Shown in pieces: positions 12,801 through 24,629 of a stretch of DNA of 64,000 nucleotides; within the stretch, counting starts at the first letter, position 1; each line of letters begins with the position of its first letter. The DNA is from Sipunculus nudus. Taxonomy: Eukaryota > Annelida > Sipuncula > Golfingiida > Sipunculidae. Below the pieces are notes generated by a model, which saw only the letters and a program-made list of their open reading frames with translations, did no database searches and was not told the origin of the DNA. Location of the stretch: positions 30,673,339-30,737,338 of the forward strand of contig CM049316.1 in assembly GCA_026874595.1 (NCBI GenBank), written 5' to 3'. The translations under genes and the position numbers were made by a program.

Positions 12801-14415
12801 TAGGGCTGTATCAATATAGCAATATATTGATGCATATCGATATGCCACACTGATATGGTTACGGATACGCACTTTGCATGCTGTATCGTTGTATTAATGA
12901 AACACATTTTCTGCTAACAAAAATATATACAACCTTAACCTAAACTATAACATGAACTATTTTTAAAGCTTAAGCTACTTTTGTTTCTTATGTTGGTTTA
13001 ATAAGACTAAAGCAAGATCACTCGATGATCAACTGTAGATGAGGGATAGACAACACTTGTCAGTGCTTCTATACATTACAAGCAGGCACGTGTGAGCGAT
13101 GATAGACAGATATTGTGAACAGTCCTCTTTAGTGTTGAAATATTTAATTCATGTTTTTTCATTTTGTGTTGACAGTAATGCATGTATTTCATTTTATTAT
13201 CCATTATTTTATCTCTGTTGAAAATGTAAGCAAAGCAGTTTCTCAAGGTCAGTGGTGTATGATTAAGGTGCAGGGCCACCTTATGATCGAGAGGTTGTGA
13301 GTTCAAATCCCGGTGAGACCCTCACGGTGCCAAGATATTTGGGCAAGGTCCCAACCGCAAGTGTGCCTTTTTCCACCCAGCAATAGAAATGGGTACCAGT
13401 AAAATCCTCGGAAGGTAACAAGAGATTGACCATAGCATCTCATGCGGATGATATTAGCTCCTAAGTCGCTTCATGCTAACCTGGATAAATAAGCTTCGAC
13501 CTGATGAGCCAGTGGGCTCGTGTGTAGAGGGCCGTAGCCTGCGTAAAGTCTAGGGAGCGTGCAGTAAATGATTTGTCAGAGTGAAGTTTAACGAGGGATG
13601 TTGCCCACAAGGGGGAAAGGGTGTGGGACAGTGTTGAAAATTTTTAAAATACTTGCTATAAATTGACTTTTCTGTGGGTATTTTCCTTATAATATAAGCT
13701 TTAAGGTGCTTAAGGGTAACTAAATGATAGTCACTGCTCTTAGTCACTGCCCCCCCCCCCCCCCCCCCTCCCCCGAGGCTACAGTATTGTATGGTACTTT
13801 AACTTTTACTTTACGTTTGACAGCACATGAAAAGGTAGTCAAAACCTTGAGAAAAAATGGTTTACTAGGGGAAATGTGATTATGGGGATTTACATTCAGA
13901 GAAACATACAAAACTGTGTTATTACAGGAAACATAATGTGTGACCTACAATCTTGAGGGGTTGAGCCAAGGCCCAAAATCGAGTTTGGAATTTCACTATC
14001 CTATATTTAATAACATTTTAAGCATACAAGGTTAGAGAAAAAGGAGATATTTAATATCTAAATATTTCATATCTTATTACATTTATAATCAGAAGAGTCA
14101 GTCATTTGGAATGAGTGCCTACCAACCCCTGAAGTGGACACTGGAGCGCTGAGATTGGGGCATCACTGATATGTGGCTTGCCCATTTGAGTGAAACATAA
14201 GAATACGCCAGCTTGAAATGGGGTGATATAGCTATATATGATAAATATTATATGCAAGCCATGCATATATGTACACACACATTATATATAAATATTTATA
14301 TATAATTGCCTTTTTTATTTGTTTACGAACAAACTTAAGTGTATTGTCAATACGTAGCTTTACGTGTATCAGAATACGTATTGTACCTGAATAGGCTGAC
14401 TCATACCCAGCCCTA
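12801..14415. mobile_element. hAT-type non-autonomous element with 8-bp target-site duplication
   Basis: Left end TAGGGCTG (12801-12808) and right end CAGCCCTA (14408-14415) are perfect inverses. They are flanked by CTTCCTTG (12793-12800) and CTTCCTTC (14416-14423), an 8-bp duplication with one change. Eight-base duplications and short TIRs of this kind are the hallmark of hAT elements. Internal sequence (1.6 kb) has no transposase-like frame but holds a nested tRNA-derived SINE and a poly-C tract. Confidence 0.75.
13248..13560 (+). mobile_element. tRNA-derived SINE nested in the hAT-type element
   Basis: The head reads like a degenerate tRNA: AGTGGTGTATGATTAAGG (D-arm/A-box-like), then GTTCAAATCCCGG (13301-13313), a clear B box/T-arm. 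A GC-richer body follows, including GAAATGGGTACCAGT, typical in style of conserved SINE central domains, to about 13560. No flanking duplication was resolved. Confidence 0.65.
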
Positions 14416-14423
14416 CTTCCTTC

Positions 14424-15540
14424 ATAATGTCATAAATAGATAAAATGGATCTGTTCAATAGGATTTTGAGTAAAAATTGAAAAAGGATATGAATTTCATA
14501 TTTTTTGTAGAATATATTCAATAGCTTTTGTGGGGATAGCAGTCCTCATTTTGACTGGTTTGAATCTTGATAACATTATTGTACAGCTTACAAAGTGTTA
14601 AGATTTTACAGCAATTATATGTATCAAGGCCCATCCCCTCATGCCCTTACTCTTTCATTTCCAAATCATTGACCTGGATTTTCCTCTTAGAAACCGTGTC
14701 CAGTTTAAGCCACTGACTTCAGTGATTCTATAGTTTATCAAATCTTCTATATTTTGATGGAAATATGGATTTATTCAATTATTAAATGCTATTACAGGTA
14801 GTAACTTTAACATCTGTATTATAAGTTTTTTCAATTTTTTTTATAATTTTCATGTTATTTCCAGAAATACCTAATTTTGAATTAACATAAGAGCCTGCGT
14901 CAGCATATAAGTCCAAATAACTGAGATTTGGTGCCATTTCTGTTAATCCACTTAAAAATCCATGCCACCATACATAACAGTAAAAAGCAATGTGATCATA
15001 AACCTGTTATGGTGGCCATAAGATAAGAGAGTTATACCAAATAAATGGCTCACAAATGAGTATATATTTGTTGCAGTAAGTATAACTTAACTGTTTCAGG
15101 TGTAAAAAATCAGGAGTTGTAAAAATAAAAATGTTCAGAATCTGTGTCAGTAGAAATGTAATCTCATTTCAGCAGTACTTAATGGCCGTTATATACAGCC
15201 AACGAAAAGGACATAAAGAAAGCTTTACATTACATATAATGGTATTCCCAATATGCCCAAGTGTCACAATTGTTCTTCGGCCACAGGTTTTATGGTTAGC
15301 AGCTTTATGTGCGGAGAGTGCATTAGTTTTGCAATGAGTACCAAATAGTTGGATCTGCCCGGAGCCTAATGGAAAGCTGTCTAAGCTTGATTCAGTTCCA
15401 TTAATCTGCGAAATAAAGTGGCTGTCCACGACGCCATATCAGGGAATGGCCCAAAAAGACAAGCTCATATCCATCACATGTGGTATATAGTAGTGCTGAC
15501 TGGCCTTGTGTAAGGAGAGAATGAATTGCACAAATAAATG
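14424..15540. other. AT-rich non-coding stretch
   Basis: Nothing identifiable as gene or repeat between the hAT-type element and the GATA-rich block. Confidence 0.55.
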
Positions 15541-15586
15541 TAGAACTGGCCACCAGTAATGTGGAAATGCAGGCCTGTGTGCGGGG

Positions 15587-15931
15587 TGATAATTCGCTAT
15601 CACTGGTCGTAGCTAGCTGGGGTCTGGCAATCTATCTCGGGTCCATATCGGGCTGTCACCACAATGAGTCTGGTGGAAACTGATAGCAGATAGACCTCAC
15701 ACTTCCCACGTGATTAATGGTTTCAAATAGACCTATTGCATTCACAGATAAACAGTGTGTGAATGTGATCACAGCTTTCCCTGCTCAGTCCATCAGCGCT
15801 GTACCAGCCAGCCAGGAAGCTCTTCTAGGAACCTGTATACTTTCCTAGAACTTGTAGCTTCTCCCATTTGCTCTTTTCCAGGAACATTTTCCAATGGCAC
15901 TGTGTGCTTTTCTTATATAACCTTCAGATAA
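15587..15931. promoter_or_regulatory. GATA-site cluster upstream of a candidate FOG promoter
   Basis: Seven WGATAR motifs, both strands, in 345 bp: 15587, 15597, 15632, 15681, 15688, 15746 and 15926. About 1.3 would be expected at this base composition (my estimate). A CACGTG E-box lies nearby at about 15708, and the stretch is less AT-rich than its surroundings, as enhancers often are. The last site sits 6 bp after a TATATAA box. Function is inferred. Confidence 0.4.
15914..15920 (+). promoter_or_regulatory. TATA-box-like motif of a candidate promoter
   Basis: TATATAA followed 250 bp later by an ATG with a short open frame and a GTAAGA donor. TATA-like words are common in AT-rich DNA, so this is suggestive only because of the GATA cluster before it and the ATG-donor pair after it. 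Confidence 0.25.
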
Positions 15932-16167
15932 GAACTTTTTTGCTTCCCTCGTTTGACTGAAGATCCGAGTTGCTGAACAAACAACTATGGAAGTGTTTTA
16001 GGTTTTCTGACTGTTTTTACTCCCGTTGAGGTGACTGTCAATTTCTGCTTGGGAACATTTTGTTCCTGTATCATAGCTCAACCCACCAGTGAAACAGGAG
16101 TACGGCTGGCCTCCGTAAAATTTCTTGTACATAGTGGACATATATGTAAATAATTAACGCTTTTACT

Positions 16168-16189
16168 ATGGACCTCTTGACCTGGCCAG
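16168..16189 (+). CDS. Candidate alternative first coding exon of FOG
   Basis: ATG with an in-frame stop (TAA, 16147-16149) upstream, then MDLLTWP and a strong donor, CCAG|GTAAGA. The donor is phase 1. It therefore cannot join exon A (phase 0) in frame, but it can join exon B at 22926 in frame, giving MDLLTWPGESSIWC and skipping the first visible half of the PR-like segment. Only seven codons long, so coding status cannot be judged from sequence; it may also be part of an untranslated exon or chance. Confidence 0.22.
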
Positions 16190-19100
16190 GTAAGAATGAT
16201 TCATCATTGATTTATTTTTTTTCTCAAACATAAGAATATAAACTTTTAGGAGCGATCCCTGGCAAAGAAAAGAACTTTTAATGAATGATCCTTGCCATAT
16301 TCTGGATGATCAACCATTGTGTTTAGCTAATTTTCAATAAAAAAGGTGTACTTTTTATAATATTTTTGCTAGTGGGCAGGTGTTACTAGTAAAGTAATTT
16401 TTTATGAATTTCATTTAAAATTAAAAAAAGGTTCTGATATTGATGCTTTTAAAAAGTTTGTTTATAAAATTTCTGATAAAACTGTAATAATGAAAATAAT
16501 AATGAAAATAATGCTAACGATTATAGAGAGGTCATTTTTATTATTACATACCTTTATGATATTTTTATCATTTAGGGGGTCAGATGGATGGGGCGTGCAT
16601 TTGATAAGTAGTAATATCATTTATAAAATTAAGACTTGAATTATATTCAGTATTTTTAAATATATTCAGCATATCAAACATAACTTATTTCTTATGTTAC
16701 AAAATGTGTTTCAGCATAATTATATATAGTTTCTAAGCTATATTGCATATAAACCAGTTTGTCTGTAATCATGTTGAAAAACAAGTATGGATGAATGAGT
16801 CACATTGTCTTTGTTATCCATGGTCCTTACCTGTCTGTGAATTGTGGACACTGAAAATTAATGTCACTGCTGACTCAAGTTGATATCACCACTGACTCAG
16901 GTCTGTGAGTGTGGGTGTCCTGCTCGGTGATAAAAGAGGTGGGCAGGCCTTCAGGGAAGGGGGAGGATATGTTAATTATCAATCATTGGCCCATGTTCAG
17001 TGATCTGTTATCATTAAAACTAGGGCTAAATATTGTTTTAGTTGTTATTGCCTCATATATATCTGGTTCATTTTGAATGAGAGTTGTACAAAGAGTCCTT
17101 TTACCTGCAATGTTAGATTTACAACACATTGCCTTCAATTTATGTATGTAACTCTTCATTATGGCATCAACAGGCCCATTTGATCAATATTAAAAGTGAT
17201 AATATCAGTTAATGACTGGAGACTATAATAAATATATATTGGTATTTTTATTAAGGGGGTTCTGTAAAGTCTATTTAAATTACCAACTCTGGCAACAGAT
17301 TTCATTAGTTAAACAAATATAGATTTTATGTGTATATTTAAAGGGAACTACAAAATGAGATCATGTTTTAACTTCAGTTAAATTATAACTTTGAATGGAA
17401 CATAGTGAGAGCTAGACTCTAACAACCAGTATTACAATGTTTCCTATGTTTCCCATGTAATACAGATGCAATGCAGAATAATCTAAACATTCAACAAATG
17501 TACCTATAAGTTTAACTAAAATCTACAAGTATATACACTGTAGATATTTATACAGTCTCTCACACAGATCAAATTTTGACCATTTTATCATTTAAGGGAC
17601 AATAGATAATCTTATCTGGGTGTATGTTTTCATTAATTATACTTTATGGGCCTGTACTGTCATTTGTGATTGAAAGGGATGTCACATGACCATGTGATAA
17701 TGTCACATGACTGATTAGAAGATGAAGAATAATCCCGTATATGTTTCCTAAGGAGATATAACTGTCAATTTAACATTTATTTTTTATCCTTTTGAGTATT
17801 TTTGGCAGTTTTTATCAGACATGTCAATCAAGTTATAAATTTAATAAATTTATTATCAAGCTGAAATGGCCACTGCCAGATCTATAGTTAAGGGGTTTGA
17901 CAGGCAGTCAGTCACATGGACAATTTTTGATTCAGGAGATGATGGGTCTACTGCATGTTTTGTATTGGACATTCTCAAAATATCTAAATATTATAAATAT
18001 TAGCACATTTTAAATATCTTCACTTTAAAATATATATTGGTACTACCATACCCTCTTCTAGCCATACATGCCCTCTCCCCTTGCAACTGATGGTGACTGT
18101 CCCCAGTGATTATAGCCCTAGGCCATTTTACCCTAAAATTTCAAAACCTACCCTTCCCCTTTCTTCATGCTTTATTGGAAATAACAAGTATAAACAATAT
18201 ATTTCCTTACATAATATTTCAATATAATTCAGAATGGGTAAAAGCCTATAATTTATGAACACTCATAAATATTATGATACACTAAAAAATATTTATGCTA
18301 AATAAGTAAACAAACTTTCCTTACAAATGTTGTGAATCAAGTATAAAGTATCTTGGTATCTGAATGGTTGAAATTATTTTACATTGATATAAAATGTTCA
18401 TTCTTTGAAAAATGATATGATAACAGGCCCTAATCAAAAACTTAGACATTCCACTTGAACATTATTCTACTCTCATCACCTTTTAAAACATTGCTTTAAT
18501 AAAAAAAAAAGACTTAATTATTAAACACCGAACTCACATTTTTAAGTAACCTCTATATGTTCAGGGATACATAATTCAAGAATAAAAGATAAAGATTTAA
18601 GAGTTATGTGGAAAGAATTAAAGAGTGTCACCTCTCCAAGCTTATCAGTTTAAGACAAGCAGCTCTCTCAGTGTTTTGATGGAGGTTCCAATAAATAGAT
18701 TACAATAGCAGAGCACTAAAAATAGCACAAAGCACAATAGCTTAAAATAGCATAAGACTTAAGCCCACTCCATTTCCTTTTTCCCCCTCTCCCTATATTT
18801 ATCCCCATATTTTTAATACTTAAGTATATAAACCCCTGCCAGAAATATAAGAACTTTACCTTATTCATTATATAATCAATTTTATAAAATAAATAATGAA
18901 AAATCATGTTGTTGAAAAAGTTAAAAACTGAATTGATTGAAATCTCAGCTACTGTTTGTGCAAATATTTATTATAAGCTTGCTCCTTTTTATGGATCACT
19001 TGCAAATGTTGTTTCAAGTGAATTCATGAATAAAAGATCAAGATTTAAGAGTGATGTGAAAAGGTCCTAAAAGAATGTCAAGCCCTCGCCTCTTTCACCC

Positions 19101-21748
19101 CTTCTTATCAGTTTGAGGCAAGCAGCCCTCACAACAGGTTGTCTGAGTTGCTCATATACCTAATCTTGATACCGATATTGGTCAGCCCTTATCGGTGCTA
19201 ACAGACTGTAAATCGTCCAGTTTTATAACAGCCTGGAGACTTGAGGAAGATTGTGGGCTTTTTATGTGACAGTTTTATCGTGTGGATTATCTGATTTTGA
19301 ACACCTGAACAAGGCAGACCTGTTTGGTATATGATAAAGCACAAACTGACCTCAGGTATGACGATGTTAACAAAGCTGGTAGAACAGCTGTTGGTCTGAT
19401 CAGCCTCAGCATCTTATACATCAGGTTCTGTAGATATTGTACTGCATATAAGGTAATGTTTGATCATTTTCTGTAGGTAAAACATTTGGTTAATTTAATG
19501 TGTACTTTTGCTATAAGTCAGATGGGAAACCATATTTTATTATTCAGAATATCAGAATACAGGACATTGTATTGACATTTTATTGATTTTACACAAAATA
19601 TGCCGGGCTATGGCATTCTTTCAGCTTCAAAGACATTGCTTTTTCTGTATTTTTTATAACAATGGTAAATTCATTAAGGGAAGATTTATTTCATATTAAA
19701 TATCTGAATATATTTCTTAATTTTCTTTAAGTTAACATGAACAGAGTTTCATGTACATACACATGTTTTTTTTTAAGTTCTTTTGTAAGTTGTAAATTAC
19801 ATGTTTGACCTACATTTTATAGGGAATATGTGTATTTTTATCTAATTATATTACTCCTTTAATTATCCTGTTGGCATGTCTTTTCAAAAAAGAGCTACCT
19901 CAATTATTCAAGTCTGTGTCTCAAGCTTTTGGTACATGTGCACCTGTTGGCTCTGAGTGGTGCCCTCAGGGCTATGTTTTGCACTGACTACTTTACTCAA
20001 ATACTCAAGCTACCAAAGCATAATAAAACAGCTGACCTTAAAAAGAATATACTGTTCTTGCAAACCAAGGATATCATAAGGTGTACAGCTGAATCTATAC
20101 AATTCCTACCTGGAATTAATAAGAAAATTTTTTCCTAATCTTTCAACAAAGGCATATGGTAAATTGGTAAGTTGCTGTTGTAATAAGTTTAATGTAATCC
20201 TTGTGTAAACGCTACCTCAGCACAGGAATGAAAAACAAAAGTTACAGCCTTTATAATAAAAAAGCTAATTTTTAACTGTGTCAGTTTTCAATCTCTTCCC
20301 CAAATGGGTGCCCATGGCTGTTTGCAACAATTTATTAATGCTTTTATTTTGGTCTTATATTTTTTACTGTGATGAAGAGTGTGGAATTTTGATGACAGGC
20401 CTATAGATGGAAACAGTTAAAATATACAAAATGTTTAATTTTATGCTTTATAAGTTTGCTTCTTTGTGATATATCTTTGCTGAATGAAACCTTTCTTTTT
20501 ATAAGTGGTTTTCCCAGAAAATTTATGATACTAACATCCAATCAGCAAATGTGTCAAAGTTCATGCTTTCTTGTTTAGAGTGTACTAAAACTTGCCAATA
20601 TCAGTCAATTTGATTTGAAAAATAGACCGATTTCTCTAATATTATATATAAAAAAAAATAACTGTTACTATCTGTAAGGTATGGTGTTCCTTTTAAACTA
20701 TTGTCACAGGATCTGATTCACCACAGAGCAAGAAAAAATCTTTTTATACTCTCCCTCATGTTTGGAACCCCTTGGTGAAACAATACTATAAATAATTTAA
20801 ACACACCTTTGCTACCTTTACTATAGGCACACATTTCTACCTGTTTAATGTAAGGTAAGGGTGGTAGGGTTACAGGTATTTCAGGTCAAAACTTAATGAG
20901 CTCACATCCAGGCCAGCCCTATCTTAATTGTTTTGAAGATCTTGATTACAGTGAAGATAGCCTATAAATTTGTTAAGCTGCTTTTAACTTACTTTAGCAC
21001 TAGTTTTACACCTTACATATCAAATATATCATTATTATCAAATGTCTGTTGATAAATTCCACTCTTTGTTTGATAAAACAAGGTCTTCTGGCAATTTATG
21101 AGAAGGGTACCAGACCATTGTATATTTGTTTAGTTTATTTGTAAATGACAGAGTATATTCAATTTGATTCATTTCCCACAATTCTGCTGTGGCTGGAGGA
21201 GATATGTGCAGTGTAATGCAACCAAATGTGAAACATGGAACCAATCTATATGAAAATCTGAGTGACAGTTAACCTGCGACTTAAAATATGCTATGATAAC
21301 CTTTTTATATAAGTTTTGCATTGCTTGTCAATGCAGCAAGGAGCTATCATTGTTTACTAGTAGCATAGTCATTATACTCACAAGTACTGAAGAGGATATG
21401 AAGAATTTTCAAACCTTAAACATTTAGTATTGTTATGTATAAAGCACCTAAATCTATTGATTGAAATTGGAAAAAAAACTCTCTACTTATATTGTTATGG
21501 CAACTGTAGTTTCAAAGTTTTCAAATTTTTCAAAAAGATAATTTGTTGTTAAAAGCATGTGTTGCTGATTGGTTGAGGGTGCTTTTAATTAATATTATAT
21601 CACTGTAAAAAGACCCCAAACATGTCTCTTGCAATGGATGTAAGAAAAATTATCCAATATTTGAGATAAATTGCATGTCAGTTACTTTCATTTGGTCCAT
21701 TGATACAACCATGGGTTAGTCACCAATGTGGTTGTAATTTAAACCTGT
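16190..21748. other. Non-coding stretch upstream of FOG exon A
   Basis: Would be intron if the candidate first exon at 16168 (or a more distal one) is real. AT-rich; contains a local duplication (18570-18680 and 19015-19130). No exon for the first half of the PR domain was recognised. Confidence 0.5.
18575..19135. repeat. Local ~100-bp duplication carrying a GATA site
   Basis: Copies at about 18575-18672 and 19024-19130 share AATAAAAGAT, AAGATTTAAGAGT, then TTATCAGTTT and CAAGCAGC in the same order and orientation, about 450 bp apart. Both keep a TTATCA (GATA) core. Confidence 0.55.
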
Positions 21749-22047
21749 AATGCCAAAAAAAAGGTTTGGTTCTCAGGCACTTTTTTCATAAACTAGTGCG
21801 GGCGGGCGATATTTTATTTTATTACCTTTGTTGTATGCTTCAATATAAATGTCATATGATCAGGGAAAAGCATGAAAATAACAAATAACATGTAAAAACA
21901 CTACATAACAAAGGAAATCCTATCAAAATTGTATTATTCAGTCTTATTGAAAGGTGAAAATCAAAATCAGACTTTTTGATTGGGGGGGGGGGTTAAAATA
22001 TACATGGGAGGTGCCTGAGAACCATACCTTTTATTTTTTGGGCCTAA
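21749..22047 (+). mobile_element. TIR element family 1, copy 2, abutting FOG exon A
   Basis: About 299 bp. Left end GCCAAAAAAAAGGTTTGGTTCTCAGGCAC-like and right end its inverse (GTGCCTGAGAACCATACC…GGGCCTAA). It contains GTGCGGGCGGGCG and GTCATATGATCAGGGAAAAG, shared with copy 3. The element ends 45 bp before exon A, so it lies at the expected branch-point region of that intron. Confidence 0.75.
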
Positions 22048-22092
22048 TTTAAATTTTTTATCACTGTATAATCAATATTTATTTCCTTTCAG

Positions 22093-22204
22093 TTCACGGA
22101 CCCAGAAAAGATAGTCATTGGTCTGGGGAGTCAAAAGGGAGCATGGTTATCCCTACTTGAGACGAGTAACCATGACGACAGCAACGCCATTATCTATGTT
22201 TGTG
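22093..22204 (+). CDS. ZFPM: FOG/ZFPM exon A: PR-like domain segment (partial gene)
   Basis: Exon of 112 nt encoding 37 residues, from FTDPEKIVIG to AIIYVC. It is flanked by an acceptor (pyrimidine-rich ...TTTCCTTTCAG) and a donor (G|GTCAGT). It starts in phase 0 and ends in phase 1. Joined to the next exon it reads GAWLSLLET ... NAIIYVCGESSIWCEISRNI, which matches the second half of a PR (SET-like) domain: a W-x-x-x-L strand, an N-x-x-x-Y strand, then a strand with WC. An N-terminal PR domain is known in vertebrate FOG1, so the fit supports a Friend-of-GATA protein. The exon for the first half of the domain and the true start codon were not identified in the window. A TIR element ends only about 45 bp upstream of this exon. 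Identification rests on in-frame joining to the zinc-finger exons; the PR alignment itself is weak but well placed. Confidence 0.8.
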
Positions 22205-22925
22205 GTCAGTATCATTTCTAAGTATATTTAATCTTATCGTTTGTTTAACATATTTTTTTTAGGTATTTTTAACCATGTTCTTTATAACACTAACAGTTAT
22301 GTACTACATTATAAAAATATAGGAGCAACATAGTCAATGAGTATAATATACCAAAAAATATGTGCACTATGCTCAAGTCCACTAAAGTATTTAGTGTATA
22401 TATGTTTCATGTATAGTTTTGTGTTAAAGTTGCTTATCATATTCAATATACTTTGCTGTAAATTAAGTTATTGTGAAATGAATTATATTTAAGATAATTA
22501 AGTGTACTTTATTTAGAAATTATATATCATATGTATTTTTTTGTACAGTAAACTTTTAGTTCAGTAATCCCAAAAATGTTTATCAAGTACCTTTATCCAG
22601 CACCTTTAAAAAATAAGCTTATTTCAACTGTGTGAATGAAAATAAAGTAAACTTCTAACCTAAATAAAACATGTTGATACTGTCTAAATTAAGGTAGCAT
22701 TCTGAGGCACTTTTCCAATGTAATGATTTGATTTGTATGACCATATTATGTGTTTAATTTGATTTAAATATGAAATTTGATGCTAGATACCAGCCATAAT
22801 GACTGTCATGCAGTAACACTCTGCCAGGGTTAGCAGCTGTCTGGCTCAGTTGAGGTGATATGATACATGCAATGCCACCTATTGAATAGCAAAAAAAATG
22901 ATATTAGTTTAAAACTGAATTTCAG
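22205..22925 (+). other. FOG intron between exons A and B (721 bp)
   Basis: GT (in GTCAGT) to AG, phase 1. AT-rich, with no repeat or conserved block that I can see. It interrupts the PR-like domain between the C and G of YVCGESS. Confidence 0.85.
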
Positions 22926-23699
22926 GGGAGTCATCAATCTGGTGTGAAATATCCCGTAACATAGATGATGACCAGAAACTTGTAACATCCTACGGTGGGT
23001 GTATAAAGCTAGCGACAGAGGCAGACTCTGAATCAGCCTCCGCTCAGCTGGAAACCAGCCCTGTGTATTCCCGGTCGTCAAGTCCAGTTTCTAATGAAGA
23101 AATGAACAGCACTGAAAAATACAGCCATCCTGCTCTCAACACAGATGATGACAGATACAGCCCAAAGCTAAAAGACACTGACTCTGATGTTGAATCGCAA
23201 AGTGCTACAAAGTGCCACCATAGACAAGAAAGATCAGAACTTTCCCCAACTGGAGATAGAATTAGTAGATTCCCACAATTTAAGGATAGTGGTCCAGAGT
23301 TTCATTTGAAAGAGGAGTGCACACAAGCTTTTAGCACCAGGAGGAGCAGTATTACAGAATTTCCGTCAAGAAAAAAAAGTACCCCTGAATTTGAAAACAG
23401 GAGGTTTAGTTACTCAGAAGTCTCGGTGAAGGAAGAGAGTGCATGTCACAGTCAGACGGACAGTGTTCCAGAATTCTCAGCAAGGAGGGACAGCATTAAA
23501 GACTCTTACTGCAGAACTGATAACATAGACATGATGAAAAAGAGCTCCCATTCAAATCCTTCATCATGGGGACAAGAGTCAAACCCTCCTGAAAATGAAC
23601 TTGGTGTACCAACTAGCCCCACAGGTCTGCACTATAATCGTGTAAATCCAAGGGTTGAAGAAATGGAATCAGCATCTAAAAGTCAAGGACCCATGTACC
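22926..23699 (+). CDS. ZFPM: FOG/ZFPM exon B: end of PR domain and Ser-rich regulatory linker
   Basis: Exon of 774 nt (257 full codons). The acceptor is ...GAATTTCAG and the donor TACC|GTGAGT; both boundaries are phase 1. Its first 25 or so residues (ESSIWCEISRNIDDDQKLVTSYG) complete the PR-like domain. The rest is low-complexity, Ser/Glu-rich linker between the PR domain and the first CCHC finger. The linker contains a decapeptide repeat (23270-23503) with RRxS motifs, and two LKEE/VKEE motifs that fit the SUMO consensus. No membrane segment or signal peptide is visible; the protein is expected to be nuclear. The reading frame is open from the acceptor to the donor without any ATG near its 5' end, so this is an internal exon. 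Confidence 0.88.
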
Positions 23700-24074
23700 G
23701 TGAGTATTCATTTTTCACCGACTGACCTATTATGTTCTCTTAATACAATGGGGTACTTCAAAATGTCTTCATTACTGGTAGTAAATGCAGTACTACCACC
23801 TATGCTACTATGGCCCATCTGGTGGTCATTTCATGAAACACAAACCTGTGAGACAAATTTACAATAGATCTACATATAATTCCATTGTATATTCGCATAA
23901 AATAAGTAAGATTACAAAATTCAACAAAATCAAGAATTTTTCAGGTGAAGAATATTTTTTAAAGAAAAAATATTGAAACATCTTTGGCATCTAAAATATA
24001 TTTTTTCTTTATTGTGTTTAAAAAGAAAGGGATATTACCGTTAATAACAATGACATTTAAAGGTACCCCATATA

Positions 24075-24493
24075 GTGTATATACACTTGGTTTCTGACTC
24101 TGTGAATCTGAATCATTCAAACAAAAGATTTATTTTTGTTCAAACTTTTCCTGCATGCAAAGATCCCTGGCCAAGGTCTTTGCCACAGGAGATAATCTCT
24201 TCACCCAGTAGTGAGTTCGGAGGGATAGAAGAGCTTACCTTGGAACAATCGTTATGGGCCATGTTTGTTAATAAAAAAATGAGGGGGATGATCCACAGGA
24301 AAATCGACAGAATCCCCGTCCCCCTCCTGAATAGAGGATTCCTGGTCAGAATTCCTGAACAAGCCCCCATCCCCAAGACAAGCAGGATGAAATCCCTCTT
24401 CAGTAATATCATGATTTTCTGAACGACCACCTTATATTCTGAAGAGTATATTTTCATCTTACAAAAATTATTTTTGCTAAGTCTACAGTACAC
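24075..24493. other. Less AT-rich block, open on both strands, no known match
   Basis: Open on plus (24075-24422) and minus (24140-24493) for more than 110 codons each. Base composition is less AT-rich than neighbours. The minus frame has a hydrophobic segment (LSIFLWIIPLIFLLT) and an AAG|GTAAGC donor-like site. I recognise no family; it may be a conserved non-coding element in the FOG intron or an unknown exon. Confidence 0.25.
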
Positions 24494-24629
24494 TATTATT
24501 CAAAATTTACTTTTGATTTAAACATTCAATCACGGGCTAATATATACACTGTTCCATGATGCAGTTGATTGACATATGTCAGTCCTAACATTTCTCATTA
24601 TGAGATCTATGCATGACTGAAAAATTATT

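Noticed and set aside
13248-13322. Functional tRNA gene
   Set aside because: The tRNA-like head is degenerate, the acceptor stem does not pair convincingly, and it continues into a SINE body.
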